Assembly (NCBI RefSeq): GCF_000733925.1
Contig: NZ_JPOO01000001.1
Span: 248,001 to 312,000, forward strand
Reading direction: 5' to 3'
Source: Arenibacter algicola
GTDB taxonomy: Bacteria > Bacteroidota > Bacteroidia > Flavobacteriales > Flavobacteriaceae
DNA length: 64,000 nucleotides
Part shown: piece by piece, positions 19,552 to 26,973 of the stretch
Numbering within the stretch: position 1 is the stretch's first letter
Layout of the letters: every line of letters starts with the position of its first letter
Translations under genes and position numbers: made by a program
The notes under the pieces: model-generated
Databases searched by the model: none
Seen by the model: only the letters and a program-made list of their open reading frames with translations
What the model was told of the DNA's origin: nothing

Positions 19552-19860
19552 TTAGTCCTCGTAGAAGGCAGCTCCCCATTGATCCATACTTCTTAAAATG
19601 TCCTCTAGGGACTTCCCCTTATTGGTCAGTCTATACTCCACCTTGGGAGGAACAACTGGAAAAACCTTCCTGGCAATTAGTCCGTCCTGCTCCAATTCCC
19701 GGACGGTCTGGGTAAACATTTTATTGGATACTCCTGAAATTTTCTTCTGCAAAACTCCGGATCTTAAAGGGCCATCCAAGAGATGAAACAGTATCAATGG
19801 CTTCCACTTTGTGCCAATTAGGTTTAGGGTATAATGTAAGGGACAATTATTTTTGATCAT
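19552..19860 (-). CDS. HxlR-family winged-helix transcriptional regulator
   Basis: 102 residues, the usual HxlR size. Typical segments are CPLHYTLNLIGTKWKPLILFHL, GPLRSGVLQKKISGVSNKM and EQDGLIARKVFPVVPPKVEYRLT. A single Cys near residue 6, as in several redox or aldehyde-sensing HxlR members, is present. It is divergent from the VOC gene at 19981 with 120 bases between. HxlR regulators commonly control the adjacent divergent gene, so the VOC protein is the likely target. Confidence 0.9.
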   Translation of the reverse strand: MIKNNCPLHYTLNLIGTKWKPLILFHLLDGPLRSGVLQKKISGVSNKMFTQTVRELEQDGLIARKVFPVVPPKVEYRLTNKGKSLEDILRSMDQWGAAFYED

Positions 19861-19913
19861 TTAGGAGATGTAAGTATTTGATAATCATTAAAATACTCTT
19901 TTAGGTAACTATA

Positions 19914-19931
19914 TAACTTTTGGGTAAGTTA
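19914..19931. promoter_or_regulatory. Candidate HxlR operator
   Basis: A perfect 6-bp inverted repeat, TAACTT-N6-AAGTTA, lies between the divergent HxlR and VOC genes. A TAATTTTG box, matching the Bacteroidota -7 consensus TAnnTTTG, follows at 19955-19962. Its position between the two starts suits an operator controlling both. Binding by the HxlR protein is inference. Confidence 0.35.
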
Positions 19932-19980
19932 TTGCCACTTGGGCAAATATAGATTAATTTTGGGGTCTAATATAGAATAC

Positions 19981-20493
19981 ATGAAAACTAATAAAACTTA
20001 TCCAAAATCATTTTCACACATTGGCATTACAGTTCCAAATATTAGGGAAGCCGCAAAATTTTATTCAGAGGTTATGGGGTGGTATATTATTATGGAGCCC
20101 TCCACAGTAAAAAAGGAGAGGGAAACGGCTATAGGTCAAATGTGTATCGATGTTTTTGGGGAAGACTGGCAGGAATTTGAAATTGCACATTTGGCAACCT
20201 CGGACGGTATAGGGATTGAGTTGTTTTCTTTTCCGCATGGGATCAAGGAAGCGCCAGAGTTTAGTCCTTTTAATACGGGTCTTTTTCATTTTTGTATACA
20301 GGACCCAAATATTGAGGAGCTTGTGGCAAAGATTGTGGCGCATGGAGGGAAGCAAAGAATGCCCATTAGAGAATATTATCCCAATGACAAGCCCTATAAA
20401 ATGTGTTATGTTCAGGACCCGTTCGGGATAGTGTTTGAAGTCTATACCCATAGTTATGAGCTTACCTATTCTTCCGGGGCCTACGCCAAATAA
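19981..20493 (+). CDS. VOC-superfamily (glyoxalase/dioxygenase fold) protein
   Basis: 170 residues from ATG 19981; the TTG at 19939 only adds leader-like residues. The N-terminus FSHIGITVPNIREAAKFYSEVMGW carries a metal-ligand His. A second half contains FHFCIQDPNIEELVAKI and a terminal Glu in VQDPFGIVFEVYTHSYE. These fit a paired beta-alpha-beta-beta-beta metal site. The substrate is not evident; aldehyde or electrophile detoxification would fit control by an HxlR regulator. It is the last gene before the putative island boundary at 20589. Confidence 0.82.
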   Translation: MKTNKTYPKSFSHIGITVPNIREAAKFYSEVMGWYIIMEPSTVKKERETAIGQMCIDVFGEDWQEFEIAHLATSDGIGIELFSFPHGIKEAPEFSPFNTGLFHFCIQDPNIEELVAKIVAHGGKQRMPIREYYPNDKPYKMCYVQDPFGIVFEVYTHSYELTYSSGAYAK

Positions 20494-20552
20494 GGAACGG
20501 TGGGTAAAATAATTGATCCCTGGTCGGCTTGTAAAGAAGTTGCTTAAAACGA

Positions 20553-20586
20553 AAAACCCCGTAAACCGTAAGATTCACGGGGTTTT
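20553..20586 (-). terminator. Hairpin terminator left of the island, probably the original tRNA-Leu terminator
   Basis: Arms aaaaccccgt (20553-20562) and acggggtttt (20577-20586) with a 14-base loop. On the minus strand it directly follows the tRNA-Leu 3'-end fragment at 20589-20605. That mirrors the arrangement at 45081-45151, where a similar aaaaccctgt hairpin follows the intact tRNA. It could also terminate the VOC gene on the plus strand. Confidence 0.7.
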
Positions 20587-20588
20587 CT

Positions 20589-20605
20589 TTGTACTCGAGG
20601 TGGGA
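20589..20605 (-). repeat. Distal attachment-site repeat: tRNA-Leu 3'-end fragment
   Basis: The 17 bases ttgtactcgaggtggga are identical, in the same orientation, to 45135-45151. There they form the T-stem 3' half, the acceptor 3' strand and the discriminator base of tRNA-Leu(CAA). To the right of 20605 the similarity ends at once. A displaced tRNA 3' end with its own terminator, facing an intact tRNA next to an integrase gene, is the classic signature of tRNA-targeted integration. Confidence 0.75.
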
Positions 20606-20785
20606 GTGACTTAAAATAGGTCTAATGCCATAATTTAAGGTATTCCCAATGATGCGATTTGGAGTGCGACCGAATGCCTCACCTTTAACATAAGTTTAAT
20701 ATTTTCTGATAATATGGGGTCAAGACGAGTAGCAAATAACACTGAATATTTACGGGGTGGTATTTTAAGTTTAATTATACTTTAA

Positions 20786-21910
20786 TTAGTAGTTAAGCCA
20801 TTTTTTAAATTCAGCAACTTTGTTCTTACTAATAACTATAGTTTTACTTGATGCAGGGTTTAACTTTATCTTAAGCTGATTGTTGCCATATCTAAAGATT
20901 TCATAAATTCCCTTTACCGAAATAATAAACTGCCTATTGGCCCTAAAAAAATACAAAGAATCCAAACTGCCGATCAATTCATCTAAGCTGGAATTGCTTG
21001 AGTGTTTTTGACCATCTAAGCATGTAATTGTGGTCAATGAATTTTCTGTATTAATAAAGGCAATTTCATCTACTCTAACCGAAATAAGCTTGTCTTTGGA
21101 ATAGGTTAACAAACGATTCTTTATTTTGCCGTTATCGTCGTCTTCCATATTTTTTTCGTCTTTTTCATCTGTTTTGTTCAATTGATTTTTTAGGTGGTAC
21201 AGATCTGAATTCAATTTTGATAAGTTTAACACCTCTTCTGCCAATTTTTCATTTTTCAATTCCAAAGCCTTTTCATAATAACTACCTAAAATACGAACCA
21301 TTAGCAAGGCTAAAAGAGAAATTACAGAACTAGAAAGTAAATATATTAGTAAGAAATTTAATCTCAGACCTTTTAATCGTTCCTCAATTATATCTAGATT
21401 GGCATGTGCAGCCATTATCCAATCGGAGTCTTTTACGGGATAGAGATAAATAATTTGAGAATTAGTATATCCAATGGAAGTGTCATTCTTTGGATTATTC
21501 TGTTTTTTATTGCTGATAAGATCGTAAAACTCTTCTGGATTTATTTCACTGTCCAGGGCTCTAGTGTAAGAGACATCTGGGTTATTTTTATTACCTATTT
21601 TTTGTGGATCTGGATGGCAAATTTCAACACCTGACCAGTCCAACATACATACAAACCCGGATTCTAGATGAGTTCCTTCTATATTTTTTTGGAAGTTATT
21701 AATCACAGTTTGGCGATCTATCCCATTATCCAATTGTGTAGATATCAATCCTGCCAATTCCTTTGCCTCTCGCTTACTGGATTCTATTTGAATTAAAAGT
21801 ATTTGGCTTGTGCTTTCATTAAGCATATACCTCATGGCAAAATAACCTAGTACGAACACTATAATTGAAATGGCAAGTAACGTAAATAAATAGAGATTGT
21901 CTTTTTTCAA
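20786..21910 (-). CDS. Membrane one-component regulator: Cache-like sensor with LytTR DNA-binding domain
   Basis: 374 residues. A membrane segment lies at about 7-26, then an extracytoplasmic region of ~160 residues that looks Cache-like, with SGFVCMLDWSGVEICHPDP and IIYLYPVKDSDWIMAAHANLD. A second membrane segment lies near 188-210 and a charged coiled coil near 215-255. The C-terminal LytTR domain is near 275-372 (ISVRVDEIAFINTENSLTTI, FFRANRQFIISVKGI, ISKNKVAEFKKWL). There is no kinase or receiver domain, so sensing and DNA binding are in one chain. It faces the lipoprotein operon across 132 bases, the usual arrangement for a dedicated regulator. Confidence 0.85.
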   Translation of the reverse strand: MKKDNLYLFTLLAISIIVFVLGYFAMRYMLNESTSQILLIQIESSKREAKELAGLISTQLDNGIDRQTVINNFQKNIEGTHLESGFVCMLDWSGVEICHPDPQKIGNKNNPDVSYTRALDSEINPEEFYDLISNKKQNNPKNDTSIGYTNSQIIYLYPVKDSDWIMAAHANLDIIEERLKGLRLNFLLIYLLSSSVISLLALLMVRILGSYYEKALELKNEKLAEEVLNLSKLNSDLYHLKNQLNKTDEKDEKNMEDDDNGKIKNRLLTYSKDKLISVRVDEIAFINTENSLTTITCLDGQKHSSNSSLDELIGSLDSLYFFRANRQFIISVKGIYEIFRYGNNQLKIKLNPASSKTIVISKNKVAEFKKWLNY

Positions 21911-22042
21911 AAGAAGGGTGAACTTTTAAAGTTAATTTTTCCGTTTCAAACTCAGTATTTTCCTCTTCACATAATTTTATTTGAAATTGAGGAAGGTGGA
22001 GGTTAATTTACTTCCTAAATTAATCTTAACACATCACAAATT
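21911..22042. promoter_or_regulatory. Divergent promoter region of the LytTR regulator and lipoprotein operon
   Basis: A perfect 13-base palindrome (aacttttaaagtt, 21921-21933) lies next to the regulator start. A TTTG at 21980-21983 and TAATTTAC at 22004-22011, 20 bases apart, roughly fit the Bacteroidota -33/-7 pattern for the rightward operon. Start sites and LytTR binding sites are inferred, not shown. Confidence 0.4.
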
Positions 22043-23632
22043 ATGAAAAAAATACATTCCTTATGGTTCATCCTTAGCATAATGTGTATTGGATGTAGTA
22101 ATAATAATGATGAAGACCCTGATCCAATTGAACCGGAACCAACTGTTAATACTGTGAGGTTGGCCAATAATTCTTCATTCGGCAAAATATTGACGGATTC
22201 CAATGGCGCTACCCTTTACTTTTTTTCCAGAGACACCAAAGAAACTTCAGAATGTTCAGGCGGATGCTTGGGAGTTTGGCCAGTATTCTATACAGAAAAA
22301 ATAACGGTGGATGCTGGTTTGCAATTGTCAGACTTTGCAACCATTACTCGTGTAGACGGGTCCAAGCAAACAACCTATAAAGGTTGGCCACTTTACTATT
22401 ATTCAGAGGATACTATAGTGGGCGACACTAAAGGAGACGCATTTAACAATGTATGGTTTGTTGCCAAACCAGATTATTCCCTCATGTATGTACAATCACA
22501 ATTGGTTGGGCATGATGGAAAAAATTATCTGGATGATTATACGGAAGGTGATGGGGATACCTTTTACCTTACCGATATTGAGGGGAGAACATTATATATT
22601 TTTATAAACGATGCCAAGGACACCAATAGTTTCACAAATCCCGATTTTTCTAATGATGCGGTTTGGCCTGTAGCTGAAATTTCAATAGAGAATGTTCCCA
22701 GTATTTTGGAAAAGACCGATTTCGGTTCGATCGACGTATTTGGAAAAACTCAGATTACCTATAAAGGATGGCCATTATACTACTTTGGTCAGGATATTGA
22801 ACGTGGAGACAATAAGGGAATTAGTTTTCCTGCCCCTGGAATTTGGCCAATTGCCAATGTTGATACACCAGCGGCTCCGGAACCACAACCAGTTGAAAAT
22901 TCGGTTAAATTAGCTGATAATGCCACTTTTGGCAAAATATTGACCGATTCTAATGGAGCAACACTTTATTTCTTTTCTAGGGATACTCAAGGCACTTCAG
23001 TTTGTCTAGGTGGATGTTTGGAAGTATGGCCAATCTTTTATGCGGAGGATCTATCACTGGATGCTGGATTGGATGAGATGGACTTTGCTACCATTGATCG
23101 CACGGACGGTTCAAAGCAGACTACTTACAAAGGATGGCCATTATATTACTATGCCAGTGATGCTGTAGCTGGGGATACCAATGGAGATGCCTTTAATAAT
23201 GTCTGGTATGTAGCCAAGCCAGACTATTCCCTTATGTATGCCCGTGCTCAATTGATTGGACATGACGGAAAAAATTATTTGGAGGACTATTCGGAAGGAG
23301 AGGGGCTTACTTCGTACATAACCGACGACCATGGCAATACCCTATACATTTTTATAAACGATACCAAGGATATGAATAGTTATACAAATCCTGATTTTTC
23401 CAACAATTCGGTCTGGCCCATTGCGGAAATAGATTTGGCCAGTATCCCAAGTATTTTAGAAGTTGGTGACTTTGGGTCAATTGAAGTATATGGAAGAACA
23501 CAGATCACTTATAAAGGTTGGCCTTTATATTACTTTGGGCAGGACAGTTCACGTGGTGATAATAAAGGAGTAAGTTTTCCCGCTGCGGGCGTATGGCCTA
23601 TCGCTAACGTAAATACAACCCTTGCACCATAA
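22043..23632 (+). CDS. Lipoprotein with duplicated Yx(FWY)xxD (COG4315/Lipoprotein_15-like) repeats
   Basis: 529 residues. The signal peptide ends in a lipobox (IMCIGC, Cys 18), followed by an Asp/Glu/Pro linker. The rest is two copies of a 250-residue unit. Each unit carries four Yx(FWY)xxD motifs, of the forms YFFSRD, YYYSED, YIFIND and YYFGQD, giving eight in total. This motif defines a family of secreted repeats of unknown function. Two Cys in a CxGGCL segment occur once per unit. The following genes encode a CxxCH protein, an OB-fold protein, YceI and a DUF5777 barrel. A cell-surface redox or ligand-binding role is possible but not shown. Confidence 0.85.
   Translation: MKKIHSLWFILSIMCIGCSNNNDEDPDPIEPEPTVNTVRLANNSSFGKILTDSNGATLYFFSRDTKETSECSGGCLGVWPVFYTEKITVDAGLQLSDFATITRVDGSKQTTYKGWPLYYYSEDTIVGDTKGDAFNNVWFVAKPDYSLMYVQSQLVGHDGKNYLDDYTEGDGDTFYLTDIEGRTLYIFINDAKDTNSFTNPDFSNDAVWPVAEISIENVPSILEKTDFGSIDVFGKTQITYKGWPLYYFGQDIERGDNKGISFPAPGIWPIANVDTPAAPEPQPVENSVKLADNATFGKILTDSNGATLYFFSRDTQGTSVCLGGCLEVWPIFYAEDLSLDAGLDEMDFATIDRTDGSKQTTYKGWPLYYYASDAVAGDTNGDAFNNVWYVAKPDYSLMYARAQLIGHDGKNYLEDYSEGEGLTSYITDDHGNTLYIFINDTKDMNSYTNPDFSNNSVWPIAEIDLASIPSILEVGDFGSIEVYGRTQITYKGWPLYYFGQDSSRGDNKGVSFPAAGVWPIANVNTTLAP
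22148..23632 (+). repeat. Internal tandem duplication inside the lipoprotein gene
   Basis: Unit 1 begins at 22148 and unit 2 at 22898, a shift of exactly 750 bases (250 codons). The units are clearly related at DNA level, for example ggcaaaatattgac near 22182 and 22932, but third-position differences are many, so the duplication is not recent. Confidence 0.85.
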
Positions 23633-23772
23633 TGTACCAGTTTTATGCTTAGGAAAAGGTTATACCACTTGAAATAACCCATAATAAGTTTGGAGGATTT
23701 GTGCAATGTTCATTCATGAATAACAATTGTCTAATTGTAAGCATGTCTATCAAAAAAACTTAACTTAAACAG

Positions 23773-24126
23773 ATGAAAAAAATACTATCTATAAGAATTA
23801 TTATCTTCTTGGCAGCTGCCCAAGCATCATGCGAATACAATTATGAGGAAGAAACCGTGGATGGGAGTGTAAATAATTGTGATATAGAAGTTTCATATAA
23901 AGATTATATAAGACCGTTAATTGATAATAATTGTATGCCTTGCCACAATGGTGATGGAAGTGAACCTTTTGCCCCTGATTTAAGAACATTCAATGGTGTA
24001 AAGGGTATAGCAGAGCTTGTTAAAGAGGTGACTTTGAGCAGAAGAATGCCAAAAACAGGTAGTCTTACCAATGAGCAGATAGCGGCCATAGGTTGCTGGG
24101 TAGATCAAGGTGCGCTGAACAATTAA
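23773..24126 (+). CDS. Small c-type cytochrome-like lipoprotein
   Basis: 117 residues with a hydrophobic N-terminus ending in AAAQASC, a possible lipobox. A single haem-attachment motif, CMPCH, lies near residue 56 in YIRPLIDNNCMPCHNGDG. The Met in SRRMPKTGSLTNEQ near residue 97 could be the distal haem ligand, and the closing segment AAIGCWVDQGA resembles cytochrome c domains found as electron shuttles. The protein is predicted to sit in the periplasm or at the outer membrane. It lies 140 bases after the repeat lipoprotein and 11 bases before the OB-fold gene, so co-transcription is likely. Its redox partner is not known. Confidence 0.8.
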   Translation: MKKILSIRIIIFLAAAQASCEYNYEEETVDGSVNNCDIEVSYKDYIRPLIDNNCMPCHNGDGSEPFAPDLRTFNGVKGIAELVKEVTLSRRMPKTGSLTNEQIAAIGCWVDQGALNN

Positions 24127-24137
24127 AGTTGAGAAGG

Positions 24138-24560
24138 ATGACAGGCAGAAAATTTAATATAATCATTAGTTTGTTCATACTGGCCATTATAGGTTTGGTT
24201 GTTTCTTTTTTATATTATAATAAACCTCATACTAATATTGAAAAATCGAAATCTGATTACAGTTTAACGGCTATACAGCTTATTAAGGAATATAAGGAAC
24301 AAGGGATAGAGGCAGAAAAGAAGTATGCTGAGCGCATTATCCAAGTACAAGGGCAAATAAAAAACATTTCTACCCTTAAAGGTAATAGTGTAATAACACT
24401 TCAGTCATCTGATTCCGAATCAAGTGTAATCTGCCATATGTTGCCCGAGGAAAATGCAAAAGTTTTAGAATTGAACAGCGGCCAAGAGATTAAAGTGAAG
24501 GGTAAGTGTACAGGGTTTTTACTGGATGTTATTATGGTTAGATGTATCTTAGTTGAGTAA
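24138..24560 (+). CDS. Membrane-anchored OB-fold (tRNA_anti-like) protein
   Basis: 140 residues from ATG 24138. An upstream in-frame start at 24093 would overlap the cytochrome gene and precedes the membrane segment without adding a domain. One membrane helix (IIISLFILAIIGLVVSFLYY) is followed by an OB-fold like the tRNA_anti-like family, with IQVQGQIKNISTLKGNSVITLQS and GQEIKVKGKCTGFLLDVIMVRC. In Bacteroidota such proteins recur beside YceI and cytochrome genes. Their role is unknown, and the name refers to the fold, not to tRNA. Confidence 0.75.
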   Translation: MTGRKFNIIISLFILAIIGLVVSFLYYNKPHTNIEKSKSDYSLTAIQLIKEYKEQGIEAEKKYAERIIQVQGQIKNISTLKGNSVITLQSSDSESSVICHMLPEENAKVLELNSGQEIKVKGKCTGFLLDVIMVRCILVE

Positions 24561-24564
24561 GAAT

Positions 24565-25110
24565 ATGAAGGAAATTTATATAATAATAATCAATTTATTG
24601 CTCTTAAATTGTGTATCGGCCCAAGGAAAATTCCTTACTAAAGATGGTTATGTTTCATTTTTTTCCCATTCGGTTGTGGAAGATATAAAAGCGGATAATA
24701 ATCAGGTCTTAAGTATTGTGGATAGTGAAACCGGGGAGATTGCGATTCAGCTCCTTATGAGATCATTTATGTTTAAAAAAGCATTGATGCAGGAGCATTT
24801 TAATGAGAATTATGTGGAATCATACAAGTATCCGAAAGCAACTTTTTCCGGCAAAATTATGAAATTCAATGAGTTGGAAGAGTTGGAGGGGGAAACGCAA
24901 ATTGTGGGAATTCTTACTGTTCATGGTCGTGAAAAGGAAATTAGCGCAAGGGTCAATGTCGAAATTAATAAAGATGAGATTATACTGATCGGGGACTTTT
25001 ATGTGGAAGTTGCAGACTTCGATATAAAAATTCCGGCAATTGTGGCAAACAACATTGCTAAAACCATTAAAGTTAATTTTGAACTTCGACATAAACCATA
25101 TAAGATGTGA
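24565..25110 (+). CDS. YceI-like secreted lipocalin-fold protein
   Basis: 181 residues from ATG 24565. It has a signal peptide ending near VSAQGKFLT. YceI family signs are KDGYVSFFSHSVVEDIKADN, ESYKYPKATFSGKIM and GILTVHGREKEIS. YceI proteins form a lipocalin-like barrel that binds isoprenoid or other lipids in the periplasm. Family-level ligand binding is established; the ligand here is not. The start lies 4 bases after the preceding stop, so the gene is in the same operon. Confidence 0.85.
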   Translation: MKEIYIIIINLLLLNCVSAQGKFLTKDGYVSFFSHSVVEDIKADNNQVLSIVDSETGEIAIQLLMRSFMFKKALMQEHFNENYVESYKYPKATFSGKIMKFNELEELEGETQIVGILTVHGREKEISARVNVEINKDEIILIGDFYVEVADFDIKIPAIVANNIAKTIKVNFELRHKPYKM

Positions 25111-25186
25111 TTAAAATCAATCTTAAAATTGAAATCAATTAGTTGCGAATTACATTTCGCCAATAACAAAACATAAATTTGAAAAG

Positions 25187-26071
25187 ATGAAAAAAGCCTT
25201 ATCATATATATTAATTATGCTTTGTGCCTATAATGGCGTTGCCCAGGATTTGGGGGATATTCTTGACCAACAAACTTCGGATACGACCTTTTTGGTTGCA
25301 AGTACTTTTAATGGTACAAGGTTGTTGAATGGTCATTCTGTGGAAACCAGAAAGGAAGGTGTACTGGAATTTTTGATATCCCATCGTTTTGGTCGTATTA
25401 ACTCCGGGTTCGAGCAGTTATTTGGATTGGATGACTCTAATATAAGGTTTGGTCTTGAATATGCAATTAACGACAGGCTAACTATGGCATTTGGAAGGAG
25501 TTCTTTTGAAAAAACATTTGATGTCTATGGGAAATATAGATTATTACAACAAAAAACCGGACAAAACCCATTTCCTTTTGGTCTCACAGTTTTTGGAAGT
25601 GCCACACAAAAAACTATAAAAGACTATGAGCCAGGTGATAAGCCTTCTTTTAGTGATCGATTGACTTATACCGGACAGCTTTTGATAGCGCGGAAATTCA
25701 GCCCCAGCCTTTCTGTTCAATTGGCCCCAACTTTTGTCCATTTCAATACCGTTCCAGAATCTGTTGATCCCAATGATATTATTTCAATTGGCATAGGGAC
25801 GCGTGTAAAGATTAGTAAAAGGGTTTCTCTCAACGGCGAGTACTTTTACAATGTAAATCCATTTGAGTCTGTTAATGTTAAAAATTCACTGGCATTTGGT
25901 GTAGATATTGAAACCGGGGGCCATATTTTCCAGCTTATTCTAACCAATTCTGTTTCTATGATAGAAAAGGGCTTTCTTGCAGAGACTGGAGGAGATTTTT
26001 TTAAGGGTGATATTCATTTTGGATTTAATATATCCCGAGCATTTCAGATAAAAAAAACGGATAGGCCTTAA
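25187..26071 (+). CDS. DUF5777-type beta-barrel protein
   Basis: 294 residues with a signal peptide ending at NGVAQ. The body alternates in short amphipathic strands, with TTFLVASTFNGTRLLNGHSVET, LEFLISHRFGRINSG, GLEYAINDRLTMAFGRSS and TRVKISKRVSLNGEYFYNVNP, as expected of an outer-membrane or outer-membrane-associated barrel. It matches what I know of DUF5777, which in Bacteroidota commonly accompanies YceI and cytochrome-like genes. It is the last gene of the 22043-26071 operon and is followed by a strong terminator. Confidence 0.78.
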   Translation: MKKALSYILIMLCAYNGVAQDLGDILDQQTSDTTFLVASTFNGTRLLNGHSVETRKEGVLEFLISHRFGRINSGFEQLFGLDDSNIRFGLEYAINDRLTMAFGRSSFEKTFDVYGKYRLLQQKTGQNPFPFGLTVFGSATQKTIKDYEPGDKPSFSDRLTYTGQLLIARKFSPSLSVQLAPTFVHFNTVPESVDPNDIISIGIGTRVKISKRVSLNGEYFYNVNPFESVNVKNSLAFGVDIETGGHIFQLILTNSVSMIEKGFLAETGGDFFKGDIHFGFNISRAFQIKKTDRP

Positions 26072-26133
26072 ATAGATTAAAAATTATTTAGGTTGCCAAA
26101 ATCTCCAGCAATTGTGCTAAATATTTATGAATG

Positions 26134-26162
26134 CAATAGCCCTTTTATGACAAGGGCTATTG
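26134..26162. terminator. Bidirectional hairpin terminator
   Basis: Perfect 11-bp arms caatagccctt and aagggctattg with a 7-base loop, followed by tttgtct on the plus strand. It lies between the convergent DUF5777 and HxH lipoprotein genes and can serve both. Confidence 0.85.
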
Positions 26163-26191
26163 TTTGTCTAAAAAACTTGGTAAAATGTACC

Positions 26192-26578
26192 TTACGCACA
26201 TGATACAGATACTGAATGTGTGTGTCCGTCTCCAGAAGTAGAGTCAACTGTTATTGAACTGTTACTTTTTAATGAGTTAAAATTCGCAGCAGTGATGGTT
26301 ACTTCATGATTATGACCTGAACTTCCTTGAATAGAATAGATCTTCTGTGCACCGGCCTGTACATCAGCAGTTGATACAGTTATGCTATGCCCGTGATTAG
26401 CGGCAATTGTGCTTTTGGTTCCGTTAGCCAAACAGTTACCTTGTGGATCTGGATTAGGATTAGGGTCAGGATTAGTATCCGAATCATTATCAGAGCTAGA
26501 ACAGCCGATCAGTGAATAGGCAGGCAAAGCAATAAGCATGGCCCCCATTGTTTTTTGAATAAAAGCTTTTCTGTCCAT
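26192..26578 (-). CDS. Small lipoprotein with repeated HxH motifs
   Basis: 128 residues. The N-terminus starts with MDRKAFIQKTMGA and has a lipobox (SLIGC), then an Asp/Asn/Pro linker. The C-terminal ~80 residues contain three His pairs: NHGHSITVS, SGHNHEVTI and GDGHTHSVS, with two Cys (NCLANG and the final SCA). The spaced HxH pairs suggest metal binding, perhaps copper or zinc, but this is inference. I recognise it only as an uncharacterised type seen in Flavobacteriia. It stands alone, 395 bases from the PepSY gene, and shares the terminator with the operon to its left. Confidence 0.75.
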   Translation of the reverse strand: MDRKAFIQKTMGAMLIALPAYSLIGCSSSDNDSDTNPDPNPNPDPQGNCLANGTKSTIAANHGHSITVSTADVQAGAQKIYSIQGSSGHNHEVTITAANFNSLKSNSSITVDSTSGDGHTHSVSVSCA

Positions 26579-26973
26579 CTTTTTATTTTTCTAAATAAGA
26601 TACAAAAAATAAGCCAATTGAAAGGTTGTTATTGAAGGAAATTGGACTGTTTCGGGAGGTTTTTATTTTAGGAAACCTATTATTTTAAAATGTAATCTGG
26701 ATCTCCCAAATCTTACCATAACTTAACTGCGCATGGACCCTGATTCGATTTTATAGCGTTCGGGTGGATAAGCGTTAAATAAAATCGAATTAGGGCGCGG
26801 CCAAATGGACAAAAGAGGTAATCAATTCAAATTTAATCTATGATTTATCCGATAATATAGATCTATTCATTTTATCGATTTGTAATTTTATTGAGTAGAA
26901 TGTGAGTACAAAATGTGCTTGAATTTTAAAGGACTAAGTAATTAATAAAAATTTACTCCCGAGGTATCTTCAA
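26579..26973. other. Intergenic region with a long imperfect inverted repeat
   Basis: About 395 bases with no coding region. The arms 26738-26754 (ccctgattcgattttat) and 26779-26795 pair over 17 bases with one mismatch, around a 24-base spacer that holds two copies of agcgtt. There is no T-tract, so it is not a typical terminator. It may be a protein-binding site or a trace of a small mobile repeat. Confidence 0.5.

Noticed and set aside
20553..20605. Remnant of an ordinary tandem tRNA-Leu copy rather than an att site
   Set aside because: Possible, but the fragment stops at the T-stem, lies 24.5 kb away, and an integrase adjoins the intact tRNA; integration explains all three better. Kept as the main alternative.
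20786..21910. Histidine kinase call for the membrane regulator
   Set aside because: No HisKA or HATPase motifs; the C-terminus is LytTR, so it is a one-component regulator.
22148..23632. CRISPR-like or short tandem array
   Set aside because: The repeats are protein-coding 750-bp units with diverged third positions, not short identical repeats with spacers. No CRISPR array was seen anywhere in the window.
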